Origin: Campylobacterota bacterium
Lineage (GTDB): Bacteria; Campylobacterota; Campylobacteria; Campylobacterales; Hydrogenimonadaceae
Reading direction: 5' to 3'
DNA length: 46,364 bases
Assembly: GCA_013153475.1 (NCBI GenBank)
Contig: JAADEJ010000003.1
Coordinates: forward strand, 1 to 46,364
Under the pieces are notes generated by a model. It made no database searches and was not told where the DNA came from. It saw only the letters and a list, made by a program, of their open reading frames with translations. Position 1 is the first letter of the stretch, and the number at the start of each line of letters is the position of its first letter. The translations under genes were made by a program, and so were the position numbers. Below are positions 26,743 through 34,575 of this stretch, piece after piece.

Positions 26743-27588
26743 ATGCAGATCATTGACGGCAAAGCCCTTGCCCAATCCATTCGGGAACAGATCGCCGAAG
26801 AGACGGCGCGACTCAAGGCCGACCGGGACATCACCCCCGGCCTGGCGGTCATTTTGGTGGGCGACGACCCGGCCAGCCACGCCTACGTGAAGATGAAAGC
26901 CAAAGCCTGCAAGGAGGTGGGCTTTTACTCCATTGTGCACGAGATGCCCGAAACCATCACCCAGGAAAAAATCGAAGAGACGATCGTGATGATGAACCAA
27001 AACCCCAATATCGACGGGATTTTGGTTCAGCTTCCCCTGCCCGAGCAGATCGACACCACCCGCATTCTGGAGCTGATCGATCCCAAGAAGGACGTGGACG
27101 GTTTTCACCCCTACAACTTCGGACGCCTGATGACGGGGCTGGACGCTTTCGTGCCCTGCACGCCGCTTGGGGTAATGAAGATGCTGGAGGCCTACGGCAT
27201 CGACCCCAAGGGCAAAAACGCCTGCGTGGTCGGGGCTTCCAACATCGTGGGCAAACCGATGGCGGCGCTTTTGCTCAACGCTTTCGCCACCGTGGACATC
27301 TGCCACATCTACACCCAAAACCTGGCCGAACACACCCAAAGAGCCGACATTCTGGTGGTAGGCGTGGGCAAAGCGGGGCTGATCGGCGCCGACATGGTCA
27401 AAGAGGGGGCGGTGGTGATTGATATCGGCATCAACCGCCTTGAGGACGGCAGGCTGGTGGGCGACGTGGATTATGAGGCGGTGGCCCCCAAATGCTCCTA
27501 CATCACCCCCGTTCCCGGCGGCGTGGGTCCCATGACCATCGCCATGCTCCTGCAAAATACCCTTAAAGCGGCGAAAGAGCGCGCATGA
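26743..27588 (+). CDS. folD: Bifunctional methylenetetrahydrofolate dehydrogenase / cyclohydrolase
   Basis: 281 residues. The catalytic region YVKMKAKACKEVGF with its lysine, the LVQLPLPEQID loop, the CTPLGVMKMLEAYGID segment, the nucleotide loop GASNIVGKPMAALLLN, and C-terminal PVPGGVGPMTIAMLLQNT are all present. It interconverts methylene-, methenyl- and 10-formyl-THF in the cytoplasm, working with the same pool as PurU. It is divergent from the cytochrome gene and overlaps lepB by 4 bases. Confidence 0.96.
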   Translation: MQIIDGKALAQSIREQIAEETARLKADRDITPGLAVILVGDDPASHAYVKMKAKACKEVGFYSIVHEMPETITQEKIEETIVMMNQNPNIDGILVQLPLPEQIDTTRILELIDPKKDVDGFHPYNFGRLMTGLDAFVPCTPLGVMKMLEAYGIDPKGKNACVVGASNIVGKPMAALLLNAFATVDICHIYTQNLAEHTQRADILVVGVGKAGLIGADMVKEGAVVIDIGINRLEDGRLVGDVDYEAVAPKCSYITPVPGGVGPMTIAMLLQNTLKAAKERA

Positions 27589-28367
27589 ACAGCGAAAAAC
27601 AGCCCTGGTACGTGCGCCTTTACCACTGGTCCAACACCTGGACCGGCACGCTGGTTATCGTTTTGTCGGTCATCTTCTTTGTCGCCCAGGCTTTCGTCAT
27701 TCCCAGCGGCTCCATGAAAAACACCCTGCTCATCGGCGACCACCTCTTTGTCAAGAAATTCTCCTACGGCATCCCCGTCCCCCATATTCCGTGGCTGGAG
27801 ATCCCGGTATGGTTCGACAGCGACGGCGACGGCCACATTGTCAAGGGCGAGGGGCCCAAACGGGGCGATATCGTGATCTTCCGCTATCCCCGTAACGAAA
27901 AGATCCACTACGTCAAGCGTTGCGTGGGTGAGCCGGGCGATATTCTTTTTGTGCACGACAAACAGCTCTACCTCCACCCCCACGAGGGCAACGAGTATGT
28001 CAAAAAGCGCTACGCCGGCTACCAGATTCTGGATCTGGAGGGGACGCTTTTTGTCAAAAACCCTTTCCAAAAAGAGTTTCCCGGCATCCATCACGACCCC
28101 AAAATCACCGAGGACGGGATGCAACCCATTGAGATTTTCGAGTTTGGGCCTATCAAGGTGGAAAAAGACCACTGGTTCATGATGGGAGACAACCGCGACC
28201 ACTCCAACGACAGCCGTTTCTGGGGCACGGTGCCCTACCGGCTTATCGTGGGCAAACCCTGGTTTATCTACTTCAGTTGGGATGAGAACAAGGTGATCCG
28301 CTGGGATCGGGTGGGCCGAAACATCCAGACCCTGGAGCGGGAACAACCCCGGTATACCGATGAGTGA
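27585..28367 (+). CDS. lepB: Signal peptidase I
   Basis: 260 residues. One N-terminal membrane helix (about residues 21-38) precedes the catalytic serine in IPSGSMKNTLLIGDHLFV, the general-base lysine in YVKRCVGEPGD, and the box E motif GDNRDHSNDSRFWG. An insert of about 70 residues lies between the lysine and box E regions, giving a moderately long enzyme. It cuts signal peptides on the periplasmic face. Overlaps folD by 4 bases and the M50 protease gene by 8 bases. Confidence 0.95.
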   Translation: MNSEKQPWYVRLYHWSNTWTGTLVIVLSVIFFVAQAFVIPSGSMKNTLLIGDHLFVKKFSYGIPVPHIPWLEIPVWFDSDGDGHIVKGEGPKRGDIVIFRYPRNEKIHYVKRCVGEPGDILFVHDKQLYLHPHEGNEYVKKRYAGYQILDLEGTLFVKNPFQKEFPGIHHDPKITEDGMQPIEIFEFGPIKVEKDHWFMMGDNRDHSNDSRFWGTVPYRLIVGKPWFIYFSWDENKVIRWDRVGRNIQTLEREQPRYTDE

Positions 28368-29007
28368 GATCGAGCTTGTCAAAATCGCCGCCACCGTCGT
28401 CGCGCTGGCGGTAGCCATTATCGGTCACGAGATCATGCACGGGTGGGTGGCGTGGCGCTACGGCGATCCTACCGCCAAAGCGGCCGGACGCCTCAGCCCC
28501 AACCCCGTCGTACACATCGACCCCATAGGCACCGTCGCCGTGCCGGCTCTGCTTTATATCAGCGGCGCGCCTTTTCTTTTCGGCTGGGCCAAACCGGTGC
28601 CCGTGGATATTTTTACCGTCATCAGAAACGGCGGCTACAAGGGAGCCGTGGCGGTGGCCCTGGCGGGGGTTGCCTACAACTTCACCCTCGCCCTGGCCGC
28701 GTCCGCGCTCTTTCCGCTCTTTGCGGCGCCCGACTCGCTCTTTGGGGCGTTTGTGGGCTATTTTCTGATGTTCAGCGTCGTCTACAACGTGGTGCTGGGG
28801 GTCTTCAACCTCTGGCCCTTCCCGCCGCTTGACGGCGCCAACGCCCTGCGCTACGTGGCCATGGAGTTTCACTGGCGCCCGGTGGTGGAACTGCTTAACC
28901 GCATTGAGCCCGTGGGTATGGTTTTGCTCATTATCGTCATCGCCACGCCGTTATCGGAGTGGTTTTTCATGCCGGCGGACTGGTTGATCAGCCGGCTCAT
29001 AGGTTAA
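28360..29007 (+). CDS. Site-2 protease family (M50) membrane protein
   Basis: 215 residues with about five membrane helices. The zinc motif HEIMH lies in AIIGHEIMHGWVAW (about residues 25-38), a second conserved region is NPVVHIDPIGTVAVPALLY, and the third zinc ligand is the aspartate of FPPLDGANAL. This is the short S2P group without a PDZ domain. Substrate unknown. It overlaps lepB, so the signal peptidase and an intramembrane protease are co-translated, which could link cutting of signal peptides with their later removal; that link is inference. Confidence 0.87.
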   Translation: MSEIELVKIAATVVALAVAIIGHEIMHGWVAWRYGDPTAKAAGRLSPNPVVHIDPIGTVAVPALLYISGAPFLFGWAKPVPVDIFTVIRNGGYKGAVAVALAGVAYNFTLALAASALFPLFAAPDSLFGAFVGYFLMFSVVYNVVLGVFNLWPFPPLDGANALRYVAMEFHWRPVVELLNRIEPVGMVLLIIVIATPLSEWFFMPADWLISRLIG

Positions 29008-29020
29008 AAAGGAGGCAACC

Positions 29021-29458
29021 ATGAAATATTACGTCGCAAGCGATCACGCCGGTTTCGCGGTCAAAGGACAGGTGGTCGAGTTTTTGAGAGCCAAAGGGTT
29101 TGAGGTCGAGGACCTCGGCCCCCAAAGCGCCGATCGGGTCGACTACCCCGATTTTGCCGCCAAGGTGGCCAAGGCCGTGGCCGAAGATGGCAACAGCCGG
29201 GGCGTGCTCATCTGCGGCACGGGGATCGGCATGAGTATCGCCGCCAACAAGGTTGACGGCATCCGGGCCGCCCACTGCCACGACTTCTACACCGCCCAGA
29301 TGGCCCGCGCCCACAACGACGCCAACATTCTGTGTTTTGGCGAGCGGGTCAGCGGCCCCGGCGTTATTGACTCCATGCTGGAGGCTTTCGTGAGCACCCC
29401 CTTTGAGGGCGGACGTCACGCCGGGCGCGTGGAAAAAATCATGGCGTTAGAGAAGTAA
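29021..29458 (+). CDS. rpiB: Ribose-5-phosphate isomerase B
   Basis: 145 residues. It has ASDHAGFAVKGQVVEFL at the N-terminus, the phosphate loop CGTGIGMSIAANK and RAAHCHDFYTAQMARAHNDA with the catalytic histidine region, then NILCFGERVSG. It interconverts ribose-5-phosphate and ribulose-5-phosphate. A strong AAGGAGG site precedes the ATG. First of a run rpiB, coiled-coil protein, apt, trpB, dedA, which supplies or uses phosphoribosyl compounds. Confidence 0.95.
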   Translation: MKYYVASDHAGFAVKGQVVEFLRAKGFEVEDLGPQSADRVDYPDFAAKVAKAVAEDGNSRGVLICGTGIGMSIAANKVDGIRAAHCHDFYTAQMARAHNDANILCFGERVSGPGVIDSMLEAFVSTPFEGGRHAGRVEKIMALEK

Positions 29459-29459
29459 A

Positions 29460-29792
29460 ATGTTCTGGGAATGGGCCCTGCTGACCGTCGCCATCGGGGC
29501 GGTGATCTTTGTGGTGGTGAAGATGTTTTACTTTCAAAACCTCACCATCAAGGAACAGCGCAACAACGACCTGATGAAGCTCACCCTCAAAGAGGCGGAG
29601 GTGCTGATCCGTAAATACCAGATCCAACTGCAACGGGCCATCGGCAATATCGACATTCTCAACGAGCAGATGAACAAACTGCGCCAGGAGGTCAAGGCGG
29701 TCAAACAGCGTAACAGCCAGTACCGCATTGAGAACGACAAGCTCCGAAACCGCATCAAAGAGCTTGAATCGCGCATCGAAGCGCTCATCTAA
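29460..29792 (+). CDS. Membrane-anchored coiled-coil protein
   Basis: 110 residues. One N-terminal membrane helix (about residues 4-22, WALLTVAIGAVIFVVVKMF) is followed by a long uninterrupted helix rich in heptads (about residues 30-110, with LNEQMNKLRQEVKAVKQ and LRNRIKELESRIEAL). It starts 1 base after rpiB and ends 12 bases before apt. I do not recognise a family; shape suggests a small scaffold or division-type anchor, which is not shown by the sequence. Confidence 0.7.
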   Translation: MFWEWALLTVAIGAVIFVVVKMFYFQNLTIKEQRNNDLMKLTLKEAEVLIRKYQIQLQRAIGNIDILNEQMNKLRQEVKAVKQRNSQYRIENDKLRNRIKELESRIEALI

Positions 29793-29804
29793 AAAGGATT
29801 CGCC

Positions 29805-30356
29805 GTGAAAGAACTGGACCCCCAAAGCAAAGCGCGGCTGTTGACCGCCATTCGGGACGTACCCGACTTTCCCAAACCGGGCATCGTTTTTAAAGACATC
29901 ACCACCCTGCTCAACGACGCCGAGGCCTTCGGACTGTTGATGGATCACCTGGCCGAGCGCTACCGTGACGCGAAGCTTTCGTATATCGCCGGCATCGAGA
30001 GCCGCGGTTTCATCTTCGGCGCGGCGCTGGCGGCGAAACTGGGCGTAGGATTCGTGCCCATTCGCAAAAAGGGCAAACTCCCCGCCGCCACCATCGCCGA
30101 AAAATACGCCCTGGAGTACGGTTTTGACGAGGTGGAAATACACATTGACGCGTTTAGAGGGCAAAAGGGAGCCAACGTCTTGTTGATTGACGATCTTATC
30201 GCCACGGGCGGCACCGCCGAAGCGGCCATCAAACTCATTCAAGACGCCGGAGGTACGTGCGTGGAAGCCTGTTTTATTATTGACCTTGCCTTTTTAAAAG
30301 GACGCGAGAAGATCACCCCGCTGGCCCCCGTTTACGCCGTATTGGAGATTGATTGA
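29805..30356 (+). CDS. apt: Adenine phosphoribosyltransferase
   Basis: 183 residues. It begins with [20 protein letters not shown], typical for Apt, and has the PRPP-binding motif [17 protein letters not shown] and the [12 protein letters not shown] region. It salvages adenine to AMP using PRPP. The start is GTG with AAAAGGA upstream. Its stop overlaps the trpB start by one base (TGATG). Confidence 0.95.
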   Translation: MKELDPQSKARLLTAIRDVPDFPKPGIVFKDITTLLNDAEAFGLLMDHLAERYRDAKLSYIAGIESRGFIFGAALAAKLGVGFVPIRKKGKLPAATIAEKYALEYGFDEVEIHIDAFRGQKGANVLLIDDLIATGGTAEAAIKLIQDAGGTCVEACFIIDLAFLKGREKITPLAPVYAVLEID

Positions 30357-31558
30357 TGTATATACCCAAGGCTTTCGCTTTCGACCCCGACGCGCTGGGA
30401 CATTTTGGTAAGTTTGGCGGGCGCTACGTGCCCGAAACACTCATGCCGGTGCTGCTGGAGCTGGACGAGGCCTACCGGCGCTACCGCTTCGACGAAGCCT
30501 TCTGGCAGGAGGCGCACCACTACCTGGAGCACTACGTCGGACGCCCCAGCCCCCTTTACAAAGCCGAAAACCTCTCCAAAGAGCTGGGGGCGACAGTCTA
30601 TCTGAAGCGCGAAGACCTCAACCACACCGGCGCGCACAAGGTCAACAACACGATCCTTCAGGGGCTTTTGGCCAAAAAACTGGGCAAGAAAAAGGTGATC
30701 GCCGAAACGGGCGCGGGCCAGCACGGGGTGGCCACCGCCACCGTGGCGGCCCTGCTGGGGCTGGAGTGCGAGATTTTCATGGGGGCCAAAGACGTGGCGC
30801 GTCAATCGCTCAACGTCTTTCGCATGAAACTGCTGGGCGCCAAGGTCCACGCCGTCGAGAGCGGCTCCAAAACCCTTAAAGACGCCATGAACGACGCCAT
30901 CCGCCACTGGGTCACCCACGCCAGGGACACCTTCTATATCATCGGCACCGTCGCGGGCCCCCACCCTTATCCCATGATGGTACGCGACTTTCAGGCGATC
31001 ATCGGTTATGAGGCCAAAGCCCAGATTCTCAAGGCCGAAAACCGCCTGCCCGACTACGTGGTAGCCTGTATCGGCGGCGGCTCCAACGCCATGGGTATCT
31101 TTACCCACTTCCTGGACGAAAAAGAGACAACCTGCGTCGGCATCGAGGCGGGCGGTCTGGGCCTTGAGAGCGGCAAGCACGGGGCGAGCCTGGCCAAAGG
31201 GAGCCCCGGCGTGCTTCACGGGCAGATGAGCTACCTTCTGCAAGATGACGACGGCCAGATCCTGGAGGCCCACTCCATCTCGGCGGGGCTGGATTACCCG
31301 GGCATCGGGCCCGAACACGCCTACCTCAAGGAAAGCGGCATGGCCCGCTACGACACCATCACCGACAAAGAGGCCCTGGACGCCTTTGTGTGGCTGAGCC
31401 AGAAAGAGGGGATCATCCCGGCGTTTGAGAGCTCCCACGCCGTGGCGTGGCTGAAAAAGGCGGGCGATGAGATCAGGGACAAACTGATCATCGTCAACCT
31501 CTCGGGCCGGGGCGACAAAGATATGATTCAGGCCAGAGAACTGCTCCATTTTGATTAA
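30356..31558 (+). CDS. trpB: Tryptophan synthase beta chain
   Basis: 400 residues, TrpB1 type. [17 protein letters not shown] at the start, the PLP lysine in [11 protein letters not shown], the catalytic region [13 protein letters not shown], the [10 protein letters not shown] phosphate loop, and C-terminal [13 protein letters not shown]. It joins indole and serine to tryptophan. The ATG at 30356 shares a base with the apt stop codon; an earlier TTG is in frame one codon before. trpA and the other trp genes are not adjacent, so its alpha partner is encoded elsewhere. Confidence 0.95.
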   Translation: MYIPKAFAFDPDALGHFGKFGGRYVPETLMPVLLELDEAYRRYRFDEAFWQEAHHYLEHYVGRPSPLYKAENLSKELGATVYLKREDLNHTGAHKVNNTILQGLLAKKLGKKKVIAETGAGQHGVATATVAALLGLECEIFMGAKDVARQSLNVFRMKLLGAKVHAVESGSKTLKDAMNDAIRHWVTHARDTFYIIGTVAGPHPYPMMVRDFQAIIGYEAKAQILKAENRLPDYVVACIGGGSNAMGIFTHFLDEKETTCVGIEAGGLGLESGKHGASLAKGSPGVLHGQMSYLLQDDDGQILEAHSISAGLDYPGIGPEHAYLKESGMARYDTITDKEALDAFVWLSQKEGIIPAFESSHAVAWLKKAGDEIRDKLIIVNLSGRGDKDMIQARELLHFD

Positions 31559-31566
31559 GAGGCCGC

Positions 31567-32169
31567 ATGGAACAGTTTCTGGTTGACGCGCTCAAAGAGT
31601 ACGGCTATATCATCCTTTTTATCTGGAGCGTCATGGAAGGAGAGCTTGGCCTGGTGATGGCCGGCACCATGAGCCACACCGGCGATATGCACCTGCCGCT
31701 GGCCGTTTTCGTGGCGGGGCTGGGAGGCTTTACGGGCGATCAGATCTACTTTTGGATCGGGCGTTACAACAAAAAACTCCTCACCCGCTATCTCAAAAAA
31801 CACCGCCGTAAATTCGCGCTGGCCCACCTGCTTTTGCAAAAGTACGGCTGGCCCGTCATCTTTATTCAACGCTACCTCTACGGCCTTCGCACCGTCATTC
31901 CCATGAGTATCGGACTTACCCGCTACAGCGCCAAAAAATTCGCGCTCATCAACTTCATCAGCGCCCAGATCTGGGCCGCCATCACCATTGTGTTGGCCTA
32001 CATCTACGGCGAAGAGATTTTACAAGTCATCGAATGGGCCAAACACCATTGGTACTTCGCCCTGCCGCTGGCCGGCGCCTTTTTGGGCGGAGTGCTCTAC
32101 ACGTTTCACCGAATAGAACAGCGGGTCCTGCAACGCCGCGCGGCCCGAAAAAAGAGAAATTTCTCTTAA
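31567..32169 (+). CDS. DedA-family membrane protein
   Basis: 200 residues with about four to five hydrophobic segments. It carries GLGGFTGDQIYFWIGRY and the DedA signature RYLYGLRTVIPMSIGLTRYS, including the conserved arginine and proline. DedA proteins are linked to undecaprenyl phosphate or phospholipid flipping and envelope homeostasis. It follows trpB by 8 bases and ends the run that began with folD or rpiB. Confidence 0.9.
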   Translation: MEQFLVDALKEYGYIILFIWSVMEGELGLVMAGTMSHTGDMHLPLAVFVAGLGGFTGDQIYFWIGRYNKKLLTRYLKKHRRKFALAHLLLQKYGWPVIFIQRYLYGLRTVIPMSIGLTRYSAKKFALINFISAQIWAAITIVLAYIYGEEILQVIEWAKHHWYFALPLAGAFLGGVLYTFHRIEQRVLQRRAARKKRNFS

Positions 32170-32181
32170 AACCGCTCTTTC

Positions 32182-32210
32182 TTAACATTTTTCCATCTTT
32201 GATGTATAAT
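32182..32210 (+). promoter_or_regulatory. Sigma70 promoter for the CZB chemoreceptor gene
   Basis: TTAACA at 32182-32187, a 17-base spacer and TATAAT at 32205-32210. This is near-consensus and lies 37 bases before the ATG at 32248, within the short AT-rich spacer after dedA. Confidence 0.72.
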
Positions 32211-32247
32211 CGTTTCAAACGACAAAACATCACGGATGGAGTGACGC

Positions 32248-33336
32248 ATGGGACTTTTTGGATGCAAAGAGCAGGAGAATACAATCGCGGCCCTCGAACA
32301 ACGGATCCGGGAACTTGAGAGTGAAAACGCCTCTCTGCAGGAGCAACTCAACCGCCAACGGGTCGAAACCTCCACCTCACAGGCGCCCGAAGACGAAGCG
32401 CATGACAGGGAAGTGATCGAGCTGCTCGTCACCTCGTATGAGAAAGGGGTCAAATTCCTCCAGAAAGTCATAGAGAACGAAGTGGAGCTCCTGGACGAGG
32501 CCCACGACCTCAACGGCCGCACCCAAAACCGTATCGCTACGGTCAAAACCCAACGCCAATCGGTCGACGGGGCCGTGGAAGAGATCGTGATGGAGACCAA
32601 CAACCTCGAAACCGGTGCCCAGACCCTTAACGGCAGTGTTGACTCCATTAACGAGATTATCGGCCTCATCAAGGATATCTCCGACCAGACCAACCTGCTG
32701 GCGCTCAACGCCGCCATCGAGGCCGCCAGGGCCGGCGAACACGGCCGGGGATTCGCCGTCGTGGCCGACGAGGTACGCAAACTGGCCGAGCGAACCCAAA
32801 AAGCGACCATGGAGGTGGAGATCAACATCGGTCAGCTTCAGCAAAACAGTTCCGAGATTCTGGATGTGACCGAACGCTTCCGTCAAAGCGCCCAGACCAT
32901 CACCGAAACCCTGGAGAAGTTCTTCGAAGAGCTCGATTTCGTGATCAAAAACTCCGAGCGCACCACCCACATCACCGAAAACCTCCGCAATGAAATAGGC
33001 ATTGCCAACGGCAAGATCGACCACATTCTTTTCAAACTGCTGGCCTACAAAAGTTTCCTCTCCAACCATGCCGAAAATCTCATCGACGAAAACCAGTGCC
33101 GTTTCGGCAAATGGTTCAAGGAGCACGGCCAAAAGGTTATTTCAGACGATCCCAAAACGATCAACGACCTGGATCACCACCACACCAACGTCCACCGGGG
33201 TGCCATCGAGGCGGTCGATCTGTGGGTACGGCAAAAAGCCTACGAAGAGGCGATCAAGCGGATGGCCGACGTGGAACACTCCAGCGACGTGGGCTTTGAA
33301 GAGCTTTACGAAAGTTTCTATCGCCACCGCAAATAG
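32248..33336 (+). CDS. Soluble chemoreceptor with C-terminal CZB zinc domain (TlpD-like)
   Basis: 362 residues and no membrane helix, so a cytoplasmic receptor. An N-terminal coiled coil (about residues 8-40) leads to a short signalling domain with the MCP hairpin tip [20 protein letters not shown] (about 148-167) and [18 protein letters not shown]. The C-terminal CZB domain has the expected zinc ligands H259, C284, H312 and H316 in IDHILFK, CRFGKWF and HHTNVH. This is the layout of Helicobacter TlpD, which responds to oxidants through the CZB site. Expressed from its own promoter; convergent with the solute-binding protein gene. Confidence 0.9.
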   Translation: MGLFGCKEQENTIAALEQRIRELESENASLQEQLNRQRVETSTSQAPEDEAHDREVIELLVTSYEKGVKFLQKVIENEVELLDEAHDLNGRTQNRIATVKTQRQSVDGAVEEIVMETNNLETGAQTLNGSVDSINEIIGLIKDISDQTNLLALNAAIEAARAGEHGRGFAVVADEVRKLAERTQKATMEVEINIGQLQQNSSEILDVTERFRQSAQTITETLEKFFEELDFVIKNSERTTHITENLRNEIGIANGKIDHILFKLLAYKSFLSNHAENLIDENQCRFGKWFKEHGQKVISDDPKTINDLDHHHTNVHRGAIEAVDLWVRQKAYEEAIKRMADVEHSSDVGFEELYESFYRHRK

Positions 33337-33339
33337 AAA

Positions 33340-33362
33340 GGCGGGCGGTTTACTCCCCCGCC
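33340..33362. terminator. Weak hairpin between convergent genes
   Basis: GGCGGG (33340-33345) and CCCGCC (33357-33362) can pair with an 11-base loop just after the chemoreceptor stop codon and across the end of the opposite gene. There is no T run, so a terminator role is tentative. Confidence 0.3.
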
Positions 33363-34339
33363 AACTCCCGTAAAGAGGGGCCGATCGCCCGTAACGTATC
33401 GGGAAGACGGGAGTAGTCGATATCCATCACTTTCAGTGTCGTCAGCGAAGCGATTCCGTCGGGCCCCTTGATCCCCGAACGCAGCGGAATCAGATCGCAC
33501 CCCTCTTTCGCCAACAGTCCCTGCCCCTTTTCAGAGAGGAGAAAATCGACAAAATCCCGGGCAAAACGGGATGCCCCGGAAGCCGCCGCCACGACGGATG
33601 GCAAAAGGAAAACGCCCATCCCTTCACGCCCCTGATCGGGATAAATGATCCGTACCTGTCCGCCGCGACGCCGGGCGGCGACCGCTTCGTCACTCGCCGC
33701 CGTCACGAAACCGACTCCGCCTTTGACGACCAGATCGACCCCCTCCCCGTCACTGGGGACAAAAGCCGTCCCGTTGCGCAACGCCGCTTTCAAAAACGCC
33801 TCGGCCCGTTCAGCGCCCAGCTTCTCGAAAAGGGCCGCCATAAAGGGGGAGGCTTCCTCTCTGAGTGGAAGCGTCATCGCCCCTTTTTGTCGAAACGCCG
33901 CGTCGGCGTAACCCAACACGCTCTTGGGTGCCGTCGTATTGACATCGGCGACGATCAGCCGCAACCGGGCCGCCACGCCGCACCAGTAACCGTCCGGATC
34001 CCGAAAAGCGGGGGCGACAGGACAGCGGTTAGAAAGCGCTAGAGACGTCAACCTCTTTTTCCGCTTCAGCAATTCGGCCCGTACGGGATTTGTGAACCAG
34101 TAGAGATCGGCTTCTTTATCCAGACGATCCGTCACCGCGACCCGTATGCCGCTCTTTTTCTCAAACGCCCTGATCAACGGTTCGACACATCCCCGCTTCT
34201 CATCCGCATAGAGCCGAATCGTCTTGCGTTCCCGACTCTTTTTCCCGGGTTTCGCTTTTTTCTCTTCGGGAAGACCGAACCACACCAGGGCCACGACAAT
34301 CAATACACCGAGGATTTTCAGAAGGGTCTCTTTGCTCAC
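33350..34339 (-). CDS. Extracellular solute-binding protein, iron(III)-type (orphan)
   Basis: 329 residues. An N-terminal hydrophobic segment (about residues 8-22) without a lipobox cysteine suggests an anchor or an atypical signal. The mature part matches the family of FbpA/FutA-type periplasmic binding proteins: TIRLYADEKRGCVEPLIRAF, KKSGIRVAVT, an ADLYWFTNP strand, the hinge region KGGVGFVTAASDEAVA, and FVDFLLSEKGQGLLAKEG. No permease or ATPase genes are beside it. It is divergent from the TonB receptor operon across a 236-base regulatory spacer, so it may deliver or sense the same ligand. Typical iron tyrosine pairs are not obvious. Confidence 0.75.
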   Translation of the reverse strand: MSKETLLKILGVLIVVALVWFGLPEEKKAKPGKKSRERKTIRLYADEKRGCVEPLIRAFEKKSGIRVAVTDRLDKEADLYWFTNPVRAELLKRKKRLTSLALSNRCPVAPAFRDPDGYWCGVAARLRLIVADVNTTAPKSVLGYADAAFRQKGAMTLPLREEASPFMAALFEKLGAERAEAFLKAALRNGTAFVPSDGEGVDLVVKGGVGFVTAASDEAVAARRRGGQVRIIYPDQGREGMGVFLLPSVVAAASGASRFARDFVDFLLSEKGQGLLAKEGCDLIPLRSGIKGPDGIASLTTLKVMDIDYSRLPDTLRAIGPSLRELAGE

Positions 34340-34575
34340 GATCGCAACCTCTTAAGAATAAGTGCCTATTTTCATTTAATTTTATTGACCGTTTTTAACG
34401 GTTTCCTATCGGTCGGATTGAATAAAATTTCCATAATCATAGCACTTTCGTCCTCTTTGAGCACTTTATTCAAAGTTTTTGATCGTTTACAGACCAAATG
34501 GCGACTATTTATTAACTGATAGTTAACGCGGCTCTGTTAGTATTTTCATCTAAAGTTAATGCAAGGGAGTAACAC
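34340..34575. promoter_or_regulatory. Divergent AT-rich control region with two palindromes
   Basis: Spacer between the solute-binding protein gene (minus) and the TonB receptor operon (plus), clearly richer in A and T than its surroundings. It holds two inverted repeats of identical design, six-base arms with a 3-base gap: ACCGTT-TTT-AACGGT at 34388-34402 and TTAACT-GAT-AGTTAA at 34512-34526. The second lies about 50 bases before the receptor start codon, where a repressor would block transcription. GGGAG before the ATG at 34576 is the ribosome site. No classical Fur box is evident. Confidence 0.55.
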
